Origin: Sinonovacula constricta
Taxonomy: Eukaryota > Mollusca > Bivalvia > Cardiida > Solecurtidae
Length of the DNA: 64,000 nt
Assembly (NCBI GenBank): GCA_007844125.1
Contig: CM017558.1
Location: forward strand, 43,024,769-43,088,768
Direction of reading: 5' to 3'
Under the pieces are notes generated by a model that had not been told where the DNA came from, did not search any database, and worked only from the letters and a program-made list of their open reading frames with translations. A program made the translations under genes and the position numbers. Shown piece after piece: positions 9,493 to 21,899 of the stretch (positions within the stretch are counted from its first letter, which is position 1; every line of letters starts with the position of its first letter).

Positions 9493-10430
9493 GTTCATTC
9501 GGATCCTCTCGGTTATTTTGCTGTCAGAAATAGGCCTCGGAGGTAATATGGAGGAAACGTAGCCCCGACAAGATGACAGCCAATCCTCAAAGATCAAGAT
9601 ACAAAATCTATAGTCATAACACGTTGCTAAATGGCACAATATTGAAAAAAAAACAAGGATGGAGAGAGATTGGAGGAGAGGATATTTATTTCGTCGCTGA
9701 GATCTATGAACAACAATCACAAACTATGGGAAATACTGCAACAAGTATTTAAAATGTATGTCTACATTTTGTTACACGAGGTAAAACTGACATTATAAAT
9801 GAAGTCTATACGATACAAACTAAGACAATACACGTGTGTAAACGTGTTGGATACAAATAAGTATAAATGCTATTATGAGAAACCGCGCGGACCTTACAGT
9901 GTTGTGGCTTTAATCTGAGGTGAAAACTTGCGTTTTACTGTATAAGTCTGATTTGGACAGTCAATGCCTTTTTGATTATTTGAAGGCTTTTTTTTTCTAA
10001 GTGGCAACTTAACTTTCTTTTAATTCATATATGGTTTCTGAATGGACCTTTTTCTGTCGCTTAATACTCTGTGTTAATATATATGATCTTGAATTGCAAA
10101 TGTTAAAATGCTCAAAACGAGCAAAATATAACGTTTATTCTCCTCACTAACCGAACAATATATAACTAAAACCTTGCTTTCGCTTTTGTCGCCAAAGTCG
10201 ATCATAGCCGATAATTACATCGGTCATTTCCATTAAACATGCCGTAAGGAGACGGTGTCGTTGGTGATTAAATTGCAAACTATATATTATTTTAAATGTG
10301 CAGGAGCTACGTTAGGATGCAGGAAGACTAAAGCACGTACCGAGAATCCCGGGGTGTCAATGCCCTTACCTTAAAGATTCTTTTCCGAACGTGTACGAAA
10401 AGAGCCGGAGATGATTCGAATGGCTTCCAA
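9490..10430. other. No gene recognised
   Basis: AT-rich DNA without coding signal that I can support. Confidence 0.45.
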
Positions 10431-10436
10431 CGTGAG

Positions 10437-10795
10437 GAATTAAATGGCGAGCATTTTCATTTTTCAACCAAGACCCCGCAGAGATCACGCGGGGAAATGA
10501 ATGACGAGCTTCTTCAACAAAGGTGCCGCAGAAAGCAGGCACTAAGCAGGGAAATTAACAACACGCTTTTTCAAACATGGCGCCGCAGACAGCACGCTGT
10601 TACAGCAGAGAAATTGAATGACAAACCTTTTTAACCAAAGCGTCGCGGACAGCACGTTTCCAAAGCAGAGAAATTAATGGCGAGCATTTTCAACCAAGGT
10701 GCCGGGGAGCGCATGCTCCCAAAACTGGTAAATGAACGGCAAACTTTTTTCAACCGCGGAGAGCATGAGCTTTAAGCAGGAAAATGAATGAAACG
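10437..10795 (+). repeat. Degenerate minisatellite, about 60-bp unit, six copies
   Basis: Units start near 10437, 10495, 10551, 10611, 10671 and 10730. Each reads roughly GAAATTAATGRCRARC, TTTTTCAACCAAGG, YGCCGCRGA, then AGCAYG and AAGCAGG. The units vary in length (about 52-62 bp) and differ at many sites, so the array is old. The GCC/GCG-containing centre is unusually GC-rich for this region. Confidence 0.7.
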
Positions 10796-10799
10796 TTTT

Positions 10800-13700
10800 A
10801 CGGTCACATAACTAGGATCGGCATGAAGCAATAGCAGGACTCATTTGTACTAAAAGATCGATACCGGGTGTGGTTTACATTTCTTTTTCTAACAACAGTA
10901 TTTATATCTAAAACATACACGTAGATACAACAAGATAAATGAATTACTGACCTCATTTAATTTAATAATATTTAAATAATTCATCACCCATTTTTTTCTC
11001 AAGCTAAGTGTGTAGCCAATTTGAAACTTAAATTTTTGTATTCAGTCAATGAAATGTAACCCTAATTTCTAGGTCTAAATAAACTCTTAACGACAAACAA
11101 TTACTGCTTTCAGGAAGTACTTCCGATACAAAATTAGTGCTGAAAAACTTCAGGCTTTCAACTATAAAGAGTGCTTACTTCACCATATTATCTAATTTGT
11201 CTGCTTGCTGTCAGTCATTTTCGCTTAACACAAAAGAAGTAAGAATGATAGTGATAATTTTGCTGTATTATGCAATAATAAGTGCAAGGATAAACACCTG
11301 CAAATCTTTGGACTTTTGCCCTTACCGGGGTAGGGGTGATGTATTTCTAGAAAAGGCTATTCGAACGACTGTGCTTTGGCTGGGAAAGAGAGGCTATAGT
11401 TTACGTTGTGTATCACTTACATCGTTATGTTACAGCAATGTAAACATTGTAAGTATACAATATTTATGTGTTATCAATGTATAAATATGTTTAAATTCGA
11501 TCTGTAGATGGATAGGGATGTACACAAAAGCAACATCTATTGGGTATGTGAGGGCAAATAAATCAAAACTCCACGGTTATTGTGTGCGTGTGCAGTGATT
11601 CGGTAAAATAGATTCGCATTTGTTGCCAGGTTGTTCACTTAACATCGATATGTTTATAGTAAAAATGTTGGCATTAAAAAGCGCTGTTTGGGTGGTGCAA
11701 GATTTACATTGTAAGCAATTAAAGATATGCAAATAGTGCTCACTTTTAATTATCTCGTTCAAATCGATTGCGCAACCTATTGGAAAGCAGGAAAGTATTC
11801 ATGTGCAAAACAACCACCTCTTTTAAATATAACTGTTACATTGAGACAAAAGCTATGCATAGTCATTAACAACCGATTATAGAAACTATTAACTTAAACA
11901 TACAATACTTGCCATATGATTGTATTTCACAAAAACAAACAGATCTACAATAGCTAGGCCTACTCATAAGTGATACTGAACGCGACCAAAATACACAGAG
12001 TTCAAAAGTAACTGCCATGTATTAGTTACCTTGGTAAACTGCTCTTCGACAATCGCTTTGATTTATTTCATCAACACTAGCTCTGGGATCTGAATCTAAA
12101 TCCCGATTGCAAACCTGGTAGCCACAGAAAGCAGTGTCTCCATGCACAGGATATTTCATATAACATTTGCCTCACTCCTTTTGCCCCTTAAATCACGGAG
12201 ATTCCTGCACCACATTCTTCATGAATAAATTTGAATTTCATATACATCTGCATTACACAATACAGTAACGAGATCATATAGTTACAACAGATGACAAATT
12301 ATAGAATGCAAGCGACATCGCACAAAACAATACCATAAGCATACTCCTTTATTCAAATAATGGTGTTGAATGAAATTTTTACATGTTAAATTTGTACTTT
12401 ATAAAAATGTGCATAATTTGGCTCATGAGTATGGATGCTATTCTTAAGTTAACAAAAAACAACAGCATAAAACAGAGAAAAAGTGCATCAATATTCCACC
12501 AACATAACAACAATAATGTTTTGTTGTTGACATTTTTATATGTTGTAAATAGTGTTAAATTGTGTTCGTTGTGTACTCAGTACTGCAACTTTTAGATTTT
12601 AAGGTGTTTAATATTTAGCCATCTTTAAGAAGGACTTAAGTTCTTTACAAAATATGTTGTCCCTTAACTTATTTAGTATTAGTGAGACACTTCTGTATAA
12701 ATCGCTTAAAATATGTTGATGCTTAAATTTTATCAAGTTCATACAACAATATCCTTGTATAGGTCTTTTGTTCTGAAAAGGGGATGGTGCCTGGTGCCTT
12801 TGAGAAGGGATTTTTTTTTCAAAGTTTTATTAAAAAGGGGGAAATGTGCATGTGCATGTTAAACCTGCTTATTTGCTGTCATACATCCTGCTTGTTTATT
12901 AAAGGCCATCTCTCTTTTGACCTGTTCTTGGTTTCCTCCAAAAGATTATCATAGTCCAGTTCACTCAATTTTTGAAATGTATGGGAGGGGAATTGTCGTT
13001 TTTAGGGAAAAACAAGGTTTATTTCAATGGGGAAGGGGCCTTGCAACGGCCATTTCTATACAAGTTTAAAAGCCCCTGTAGTACATGTAATACAATGTTA
13101 ATGAGTTTTCTTCCTATAACATGTCTGTATAGTAATTAACTTTACCCTTGACCTTATTAAAAATAAAAAATAGTGATACATCAGGTATCACTATAACTAT
13201 TATGTTATGTGTCATACTCCTATAACTTTTGCCATATCGCTTATGTTTGAAAATTGTGCGTCCCTCAACTTGTATGACCTAGAATTTTTTAACAGGTTCT
13301 TCAAGTGCCATGCAAAAGTTTCTCATAGTTTCAACCTTTCTGATTAATCAGTGCCATCTTTCATAATAACTGCATTTCTGCAATTAATATTTTGTATCAA
13401 GCCAGTAATTCATAGTATGCATTTCTATGCGTACACCTGTTGTAAAATTTCAAAGAAAAATGTCTGCTTACACGATTCAGAAGTGTTACATTGTTTATTT
13501 CTTTATAAGCATGCCACGTTTAGAACCTTTACTGTTAAAATTAATATTTCTCTGAGAAATGTGAAATATTTCAGGACATTTTTAATATTGGGGAACCAGA
13601 TGTGTCATGTAATATAGCTTCATGTAATAATTTTGCAAATTAAATATTGAAATGAAAATACAAGCAGCTACATATACTTAGTGCTGACAATTGAACATTT

Positions 13701-14249
13701 TTAAAGTAGGAAGATTAATTATGTCATTCACTTTATATGTAACTTCACACATTGCAAGCACTGAACTGAACAGTGCCACTGATTAAATTTCTAACCTACG
13801 TTTAACCCGAAGTCAAACAGAGTCACGTGGCCTAAACAGTATGCATATATTTAAAAGATGGGAAGAAAGACTTGTAGTTGTTTAACAATACCACCTATTT
13901 TAAAGTCCGTTTTATCGCTTATACTGTTTATATGTAAAATAACATGTATAAAACAAGTTGTATCTGCTCCGGCAGCAGGGTGTTGCAGTCTATTTTAGAG
14001 CTCGACTGCGACGACAAAGAATACGATGCGAATATATCATTAACAGTTCACAAAGTGATATGTTTTATCATAAGATCTTATACAAATATAAACATGACCG
14101 CATTTGTGGCATTTTTAGTCAAACAACATGAAATAATCCGTAGCACCTTAGGTGGCAATTACCGGAAAGCTCAACATTCTCATTCTGTTGTATGGAGCGA
14201 GATTGTGATGCCTACGAACACTGTCTTTGTGAAATTAGCTTAAATATTC

Positions 14250-14280
<31 letters not shown>

Positions 14281-14289
14281 TAATATATA
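10800..14289. other. Unique-looking non-coding DNA
   Basis: About 3.5 kb with no recognised transposon or conserved coding frame. Open frames such as 11137-11484 and 13944-14243 have no domain I recognise and no convincing exon borders, so they are not called. Confidence 0.45.
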
Positions 14290-15776
14290 TGACAAAGTCC
14301 TATGAGCATTGCAACCTATACAAAAATTTGAAAAGGCACAGGACAAAGGTATTCACATGCAAGCCAAATGTAAAAGTAAGAACAAATCTGTGGTGAGTCA
14401 TTAAACAAAAAGAGCAAACCCGACGTCAGCGCTTGGACATTTATTCAAATGGATCGGTTTTCTTTTCATTGCTTGCATTCGAGAAACCCATCAGGAAGTG
14501 CGAGGTTAGAGCTCTGTAAAACCGGTTTAAGCACCCCAGTCGGCCCATATTGCCGACTGACCGTTCCAAGGCGGTAACAGTCGGGTTTGCTCTTATTGTT
14601 AAATGACTTATCGCAGATTTGTTCTCACTTTTACATTTGGCGTGCATGTGAATACCTTGGTCCTGTGTCTTTTCAATTTTTGTATATGTTTCAATGCTCA
14701 TAGGACTTTGTCTTATATATTCTTATTCATGATCACAACAATGTTACTTGTGCAGTGTGGCAGTCGTAAAAAATCTCCCCGTGCATGTAATCTATGTTGT
14801 CATTTAATTCATCCTATAAGAATTGTTACGTGTATTTCCTTTGATGGACATTGGACTTTGGTTCCTCAATTCCATCTCCGCATGAAAAGGATGCTACAAC
14901 CACTATTTTTCAATGACGTCACTACTTTCGACATAACTTGTCAAACAAAACGTCAGCGCTTGGACATTTATTCAAATGGATCGGTTTTCTTTTCATTGCT
15001 TGCATTCGAAAAACCCATCAGGAAGTGCGAGGTTAGAGCTCTGTAAAACCGGTTTAAGCACCCCAGTCGGCCAATATTGCCGACAGACCGTTCCAAGGCG
15101 GTGACAGTCGGGTTTGCTTTTATTGTTAAATGACTCATCGCAGATTTGTTCTCACTTTTACATTTGGCGTGCCTGTGAATACCTTAATCCTGTGTCTTTT
15201 CAATTTTTGTATATGTTTCAATGCTCATAGGACTTTGTCTTATATATTCTTATTCATGATCACAACAAAGTTGCTTGTGCAGTGTGGCGGTCGTAAAAAA
15301 TCTCCCCGTGCATGTAATATATGTTGTCATTTAATTCATCCTATAAGGATTGTTACGTGTATTTCCTAGATGGACATTGGACTTTGGTTCCTTAATTCCA
15401 TCTCCGCATGAACAGGATGCTACAACCATTATTTTTCAATGACGTCACTACTTTCGTCAAAACTTGTCAAACAAAACGTCAGCGCTTGGGCATTTATTCA
15501 AATGGATCGGTTGTCTTTTCATTGCTTGCATTCAAGAAACCCATCAGGAAGTGCGAGGTTAGAGCTCTGTAAAACCGGTTTAAGCACCCCAGTCGGCCCA
15601 TATTGCCGACTGACCGTTCCAAGGCGGTAACAGTCGGGTTTGCTCTTATTGATAAATGACTCATCGCAGATTTGTTCTCACTTTTACATTTGGCGTGCAT
15701 GTGAATACCTTGGTCCTGTGTCTTTTCAATTTTTGTATATGTTTCAATGCTCATAGGACTTTGTCTTATATATTCT
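14290..15776 (+). repeat. Tandem array of Penelope-associated units (family 2), about 527-bp period
   Basis: AGGAAGTGCGAGGTTAGAGC recurs at about 14493, 15020 and 15546 (periods 527 and 526). Each unit holds the core hairpins (CAGTCGGC...GCCGACTG and ACCG...CGGT), a T-rich middle and the ending CATAGGACTTTGTCTTATA. The first 135 bp (14290-14425) are the end of a unit in the opposite orientation, joined head to head at CCCGAC|GTCAGCGC. Mixed tandem and inverted units are typical of the pseudo-LTRs of Penelope-like elements. Frames inside the units that repeat from copy to copy follow the repeat and are not genes. Confidence 0.75.
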
Positions 15777-16372
15777 TATCGAAGAGTTCTTTATAGAGGC
15801 AGACGATAGAGAATATTTGTTTGAAGAACCAAATTTAAAATTATAACCAGCACTTATGAAGTTAGAGTCAGACGGATTAGTACCAATCATGTTAACTTAC
15901 AATTCCACCAAATACTAACAAATTACACCGCGGATGCGTTCTAGCAAGGTTATGTAGCATGCATGATTATTCGATCGAAGCAAATTAGACAAAACTTCGG
16001 GTAAGCGATTAGCTAAATTTAGATGAGATTTTCACCAAGAAAGAGTAATGTAATGATGTGAAACTTTAATTTACAAAAAAAAAAAAACATTTTTTTTCCA
16101 AAGAACCCAAATGATATAGGTTTAGTCCTAAATTTTGAAGTGCAAATCCCTACACGCGACGACCAACCTCCTGCTAACAGACACTTTCGATCATCGTTCT
16201 TAGAAAAACCACATATTGACGATAAGAATAAGGTATTATTAAAAGCTGATGTAATCAAAGAAGGCCGATCTCCGTACACTAATCATCACATATTCATTGA
16301 TTACAAACGTGACGGATCGAGACGTTTAGTTTATAGTGCAACTGCAGTACCCTTGAGGCTATAACAATGTCA
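15777..16372 (+). mobile_element. Internally deleted Gypsy copy (pol fragment)
   Basis: This is closely related to 51250-51800 of the plus-strand Gypsy element: both carry GAAGAACCAA, GCACTTATGAAGTTAGAGTC and CGTGACGGATC blocks. The RT N-terminal strand is readable (RDGSRRLVYS, normally RLVIDFR). At about 16345 the sequence jumps to the 3' end of the same element (CAATGTCAACAACATAA, compare 54207). Most of RT, RNase H and integrase has therefore been lost by an internal deletion. It starts abruptly at the end of the tandem array. Confidence 0.7.
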
Positions 16373-16924
16373 ACAACATAAAAGCAAACAACTAGACTGG
16401 TTAATTCTATTAACTTTAGACAGTTATTTGCATAACTAGGCCTTTTTCAACAAAATGTTGTACCATTTCATGATTACAAGCCGGATATTTTCCCCTTGTA
16501 TATACAACATGTAGAATAAGGAGGAATGGTTTAAGGACATAGAGCCCCGAATATGTCATTAAAGTACTGGATCACACGTACATATAATGTTGTAATATAC
16601 AAAAGGACATGGCCATGGGTACGCCCCTATTAAATCATTTTGTTTTCGTACTTAGACGGAAGGGATATACCTGTGACTCATACCTCTAAAATACAATAAA
16701 AGGTTTAAGAATGACAGCTCATAAATAAAGGCTTGTACTGGATCCATTGTATTTTTGAGATAAAGTGAGAGTAAAAAGTGATCAAGGAAATTCCCTAAAT
16801 AAAATTAACTTCAAGTAAAGATTTCTTTTATAAAATTCAAAAAGGTATACAACAGGGACGCATTTTGAACAGTTCTGATGACGATGATGACGACGACAAC
16901 GACGATGATGATGATAATGCTTGA
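16373..16924. other. No gene recognised
   Basis: A GAT/GAC-rich patch lies at about 16878-16917. The rest is unassigned and separates the Gypsy fragment from its matching 3' repeat. Confidence 0.4.
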
Positions 16925-17120
16925 GTTCGCAACACATTGATCTTTGCTAGTTATAAACGAAGTTGTATTAAATCAGTGATTTATTAGTCAGAGCGCAAAT
17001 CCGCATATTTTGACAGAAACTACACTTGGAAAGTGAAGACGCGCTTACCGACAAAGGTGAAATAATCGACATTTCACAGCGACGATCTAATAGCCTTTCC
17101 GATAACTATGTTGTCTGCCC
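16925..17120 (+). repeat. LTR-like dispersed repeat, partial copy (R4)
   Basis: It matches 46360-46510 and 54250-54390 in order: GATCTTTGC, AAGTTGTATTAAATCAG, GATTTATTAGTCAGAGCG, then GAAATAATCGACATTTCA. This is the 3' untranslated/LTR part of the plus-strand Gypsy family. Confidence 0.6.
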
Positions 17121-17395
17121 TTGAGTACTCTCCAAATGCGCACGCGCACTGGCGCTGATTTAACGTCCGGGGCAGAAATTTTATCAGCGTGCGTGTATAA
17201 CACAAACATCGAGTGACATGGAAAGTTTATTAAAGAAAGAAATAAAATCGAAATCGCCGAAGTATTGATGCAAATGTTAAGGTGTATATTGCGAGAGGGT
17301 GGTCAAAATAGACAGTTTCATTGCATCGATTTCCTCAAAACAAACGACTATGGCGCATTTTGGATTCAACGATGTCCCACAGAGAATTTTTAAGC

Positions 17396-17500
<105 letters not shown>

Positions 17501-17525
17501 CTTTAATTTTTTTTTTTTTTTTAAT

Positions 17526-18024
17526 CTTTATCATATATAATATGTCAACTGCGGATAAATCCTCGGCGTTTATAATATGTTTTTTAAACGATTAACTCTC
17601 ATTTGGAATTTTTTGGTTGCCGAGGCTTTTATCTACTGTACATACTGTACATATGTTGTTTTATTACTAGTTATCATGTATGTACATAAGTTCTTTATAT
17701 CTGTTTTAACTCCCGATGCAGGTGCCTACTGTTAGTTGTTTCACTTTGACGGGATATTTTTTTTACACTGTTTGTTTGATAGAAAAACCTTCAGGAAGTG
17801 CGAGGTTGGAGCGCTCCACAAACCAGGTTTAAGCACCCCAGTTGGCCCTTTTGCCGACTGACCGTTCCAAGGCGGTAACTGATGGTTTTTCTTTTTGTGT
17901 GTTATGTCTCGTCTCTGTGTTTTTTGTCACATTTACATTTACCTTGTCTGCCTTGGTCTGCAGGTAGATAAAATTTAAATATCTGTGAAAATTTTGATAG
18001 GACCTTTTCTTATTTACCTATTCA
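17526..18024 (+). mobile_element. Core-repeat element (family 1), near full length
   Basis: It begins near ATGTCAACTGCGGATAAATC, matching the 5' end of the 55.5-56.2 kb copy. It contains TCCCGATGCAGGTGC and CACTTTGACGGGATA, then the core AGGAAGTGCGAGGTTGGAGC, GTTTAAGCACCCCAGTTGGC, GCCGACTGACCGTTCCAAGG and CGGTAACTGATGG. It ends TTATTTACCTATTCA. No coding capacity and no A-tail. The 5' third is shorter than in the 56-kb copy. Confidence 0.7.
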
Positions 18025-18930
18025 TAAAAATTCAGCTATTTTGAGTTCATGTTAAAGACGAAAGAATTATATATATATCCTTTTCACAAACAACTGGGAA
18101 CATTTCAATGTCTTCAAACCAATCTTATCTTCGCCCTTTTCACACTTCGCTCTCGCCTTGTTTGACCACGCTTCGTCCATAAGTGAATCATACTCCGCCC
18201 TTGCTCAATAACATGTCGCCTTCTAATAGAAGTTTATGAGTTACACTTTACCCTTAAATTATAAATGTATCAAAAGTCAAAAATATGTACTTCTTAACTT
18301 ATAACTAATTATTTCTACGGCATTCACATAGTATTTATGTTTCTTTTGTCTTCATATACTAGAAATTATATTATGAGCATTGTTTATCCTTCTTAGCAAA
18401 ATCTACTTTTTCTTATTTTAAACTCGTCGTAAACAGGTAGAAAATCTTAATCTGAATAAAAATATACGAACGGTTACTATTCCTTGGTTTAAATGCAATG
18501 TTACTTCAAATAAAAATTATTAAAAAAGTGATAATCTAGATAATCAAATAAAATCTATACAAATACTGGAATATTACACAATTATATTAAATAAATAAAA
18601 ATTGCGTTACTTTCCTTTCCTTATTTATAAAAAAGAAAAGAAAGCGTATTTGAAGTTTATTAATTTTATATTTGAATGAATCCGCTGTTACAACGTTGTT
18701 ACTGTTCTACTTATTGGCATACGTTTTTTGTTGACCATAATTTGATAAGGTCTTCACACTCATGACAATTTGGACTATGTAGTTATTTCATAAATTCACA
18801 ACAATGCAACAAAAGTGTGATCTTTAATTAATGTTTTCCTCCCGTAATTAATGTGATGGTAGCACACGCGCTATTCTTGGTTGATAGTTAGTCCTGTATA
18901 TTGACCATTTATAAGTTTGTTAACAACTGT
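18025..18930. other. No gene recognised
   Basis: AT-rich DNA between a core-repeat element and a LINE. Confidence 0.4.
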
Positions 18931-18965
18931 TTTTAGTTGAGGTTAATTACATTCCAGACGTAACC

Positions 18966-19247
18966 ATGGTCAGGGCCTCACTGGACAACAAGTGTAATTC
19001 ATTTGGTCATAAACTATTAGACTTGTGTAAAGGGTCATGTATGCGTACAGTAAACGGTGTGGGAAAGTATACCTTTATATCTAGTCAAGGAATGTCATTA
19101 ATAGATAACCTTTTAGCCAGAGAATGTAAATTTGCACGGTTATCACCTATTAATGAATGGAGTGACCATTGTCCAATGCAGTTTGCCCTACTATCTAACA
19201 TTGATTCTACTAATGAAACATATTATGATGATGCATCTGTGAAATGA
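18966..19247 (+). pseudogene. LINE endonuclease C-terminal fragment
   Basis: A 93-residue frame with FGHKLLDLCKGSCMRTVNG, YTFISSQGMSLIDNLLA and NEWSDHCPM. The SDH motif is the catalytic C-terminal signature of LINE AP endonucleases. The first half of the domain is absent. Confidence 0.7.
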
Positions 19248-19676
19248 AATGATAATTGTAAATCGATCTTTCTTTCACCACTTATTGCAAAACTACCTTT
19301 ATTAAACAATGTAATAACGACATAAATTTAGATAAACAATCGATATTTAGCGCGGTCAGGGATTAAACTGCAGTGTATGCGTGAAGTAACTGACCCGTTA
19401 TTTGTTAAGCATATAACACGGAAACCTTCCAACAGTTTTTCGGATTTACCATTAGACAGTCGTAAAGAATAGTTTGATAAAGACTCTAATGATGCGAGAA
19501 ATCGTTATTTACATGCAAATAAAGTTTTCTACCATAATAAATCTGAGGAGAACAAAATTTCTTTACGTAATCGTAAAAAATAGTATGAATACCTAATTCG
19601 AAACAAAAAGCGTCTTACGAGAAGAAAAATATGTAATATCGAAAAGCTTAATTTCTGCAAGCCTAAACAATTTTGG

Positions 19677-20606
19677 GTGCATTTTAAAAAGCCCAAAAGA
19701 AAAGTTGAAGGAGGTTTATCATTAAATCAGTTCTATAATTACATTTCAAACTTAGAAAATGATATTTTCAAATGTCAAAATGAAGATGCGGATGCTTTTT
19801 CGAACGAATATGATTTAAAAAATTGTTCGGATAATGAAAGTTATAATAGAAAGATTACGGTTGAGGAAGTGATTTTAGCTATCAATAATTTAAACCGCTG
19901 TAAAGCCAATGGCATTGATGAGCTGATTAATGAATATTTTTTTGAAAGCAAAGATATTATTGCTGGACATGTATGTGGTATTTTAAACGCGATATTTGAC
20001 TCGGGATGTTTTCAGGAAGAATGGACAAAGGGTATTATTGTCCCCTTACATAAAAAGGGGGACAAGAATGACCCTAACAATTACTCTGGTATAGCCTTAT
20101 TAAGTGTTTTAAACAATAGAATTAATACACACACTAAGACCTATTCAAAGATAGGCGATTATCAGTATGGTTTTAGAAAAAGTCAATCGACCGTTGATGC
20201 AATGTTTGCTTTACAATCTATCGTTCATCATTATATCTTTATTAATAAACGATTATATGTAGGTATGATTGATCTAAATCGATTTATGGGTCTGTGGTTT
20301 AAATTACATAAAATTGGTATTGAAAGTAAGATGCTACGTGTACTACAGAATATGTACAGTGAAGTTAAGCTATGCGTGAGGCAATGTAATAGCTTCTCTG
20401 ATTTTGTTACTTGTTATGCAGGACTGAGGCAAGGCGAGGTTATCTCCCCTGCCCTTGTGTCATTGTTCTTGGACGACCTTGAATTGTTTTTAAGATCCAA
20501 CACAGCATCGACTATTTGCATTAATTATGTTTTATTTAGTGTCTTACTATTTGCTGATGACATGGTCATACTGGGAGATTCTCCTAAAGATTTACAAAAT
20601 AAATAA
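19677..20606 (+). pseudogene. LINE reverse transcriptase lacking palm motif A
   Basis: A 309-residue open frame. It shows ITVEEVILAINNLNRCKANG, GIIVPLHKKGDKNDPNNYSG, YQYGFRKSQSTVDAMFAL, GLRQGEVISPALVSLFLDDL and LLFADDMVILGDS, which are the LINE RT motifs in order. Between YVGMIDL and LWFKLHKIG, about ten residues that normally include the KAFD aspartate are missing, so one catalytic Asp is lost although FADD remains. The frame is otherwise long, suggesting fairly recent decay. After 20606 the thumb is broken (LLHNYCQQWSLEVN is readable just past the stop). It would copy element RNA at the nick made by its endonuclease. Confidence 0.8.
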
Positions 20607-21052
20607 GACTTACTACATAATTATTGTCAACAATGGAGCTTAGAAGTAAATGTGCTTAAGACTAAAATCATGGTTTTCCGAAATAGAGGGCGGCATTTAT
20701 CTTCTGAAAAAATACCTCAACTCAATTTTGTATAAAAGACCGTCTGTATATAAAATGTGTTTGCTGTTTGATTCAAAAGACAAGAACATACTCATCAATC
20801 TCACCCTTTTTATCAAGAAAGCAACCTTAGTAAGAAGGAACATAAGCGTTTATAATACATAAAGTTCATTCTCTAATGTTGTTTCTTTTCTTCTTTTATA
20901 ATGCAACTATCACATAAAAAGCTTAATATATTGTCATTATTATTTCTTCGCTTCCATAGTAATAACTAAACCGGATACTATATTTGTATATTGTATTTAT
21001 AATACGATGATGTACATGAGTACAAATCAGAATAAAATATGTTCTGTTCTGT

Positions 21053-21899
21053 TATTTAACTAAACATCTACGAAACCTACGTAACATGATCTACTTTATT
21101 TGAATATTGAATGTGTTATTCATTTAAAACTATGTAAATGTGCACCTCCGTGTGAATGTTTTTAAAACGTCGTCAAACAGATTTTACTTTAATTAATTTA
21201 ATTTACTATAATATAGTTCTCTACATGCGATATTAAATTGTGTTTTCTCTGACTTTTATTATTTTAACCGTAATATTAAAACTCCGTTGCAAGAAACAAT
21301 ATGTCTCTTTCATGATTTGTGCATTATTTCAAATGTCTATCAAGTAGATTTGTAAATAAAGTATAAAAGATAAACAATTTTGCACATTTTAAGTGTTTTT
21401 CTCATTCATGAATAACTTTAAGAAAAAAGAGCGAATTGTGAACATCTTTTGCCAAACAGGGACGAACCGTGAATCTCGTCTCCTTTTCATTAGGTCGAAC
21501 TGTGACCAATCAAGGGAAGGCGAAGTGTGAAAAGGTGTTCAATGGAGTTGAAATGATTTTTCTAGAAGGAAGAATAAACTGTTCAGAGTCCCTCTCCGTA
21601 TTCTCGAAGTTGAGACTCCTTTTCAATTCATATTTGTCAGTAATAGCTAGCCTGTGAGCGCCAATAATTAGCTCATAGGTCCGTCCAGACACAGTCTGTT
21701 ATTGCTAAGTGCTTTTTCCAATATGTAAGCTTGAAATGGTCCAATTCTTTATTGTTTACACGCGCTTTGTTTATCTTTTTCCGCCAATTTTTTTGTATAT
21801 TAGTTCCAAGAGGGTCATCGGCGAGTAGCCTACCTTTGAAATCTAGGGAAGTAACCGCGTCATTGGAAAGGCCAGTTGATTACAAACCTGAAAGTTTAA
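21053..21899. other. No gene recognised
   Basis: AT-rich flank of the LINE. Open frames here have no recognisable product. Confidence 0.4.

Larger units (their letters stand above)
18931..21052 (+). mobile_element. 5'-truncated CR1/L2-like LINE
   Basis: The C-terminal part of the endonuclease (18966-19247), a decayed linker and an RT domain (19677-20606) are followed by a 3' end reading GATGATGTACATGAGTACAA, then AATAAAATA and (TGTTC)n. A short tandem-repeat tail instead of poly(A) is typical of the CR1/L2 group. A related 3' end lies on the minus strand near 48.86-48.95 kb. Stops between and inside the domains show that it is inactive. Confidence 0.75.

Noticed and set aside
14441..15754. 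Repeated 80-150-residue frames on both strands of the 527-bp array, and similar ones at 34.5-36.1 kb
   Set aside because: They recur because the DNA repeats, frames differ between units, and no protein domain is seen.
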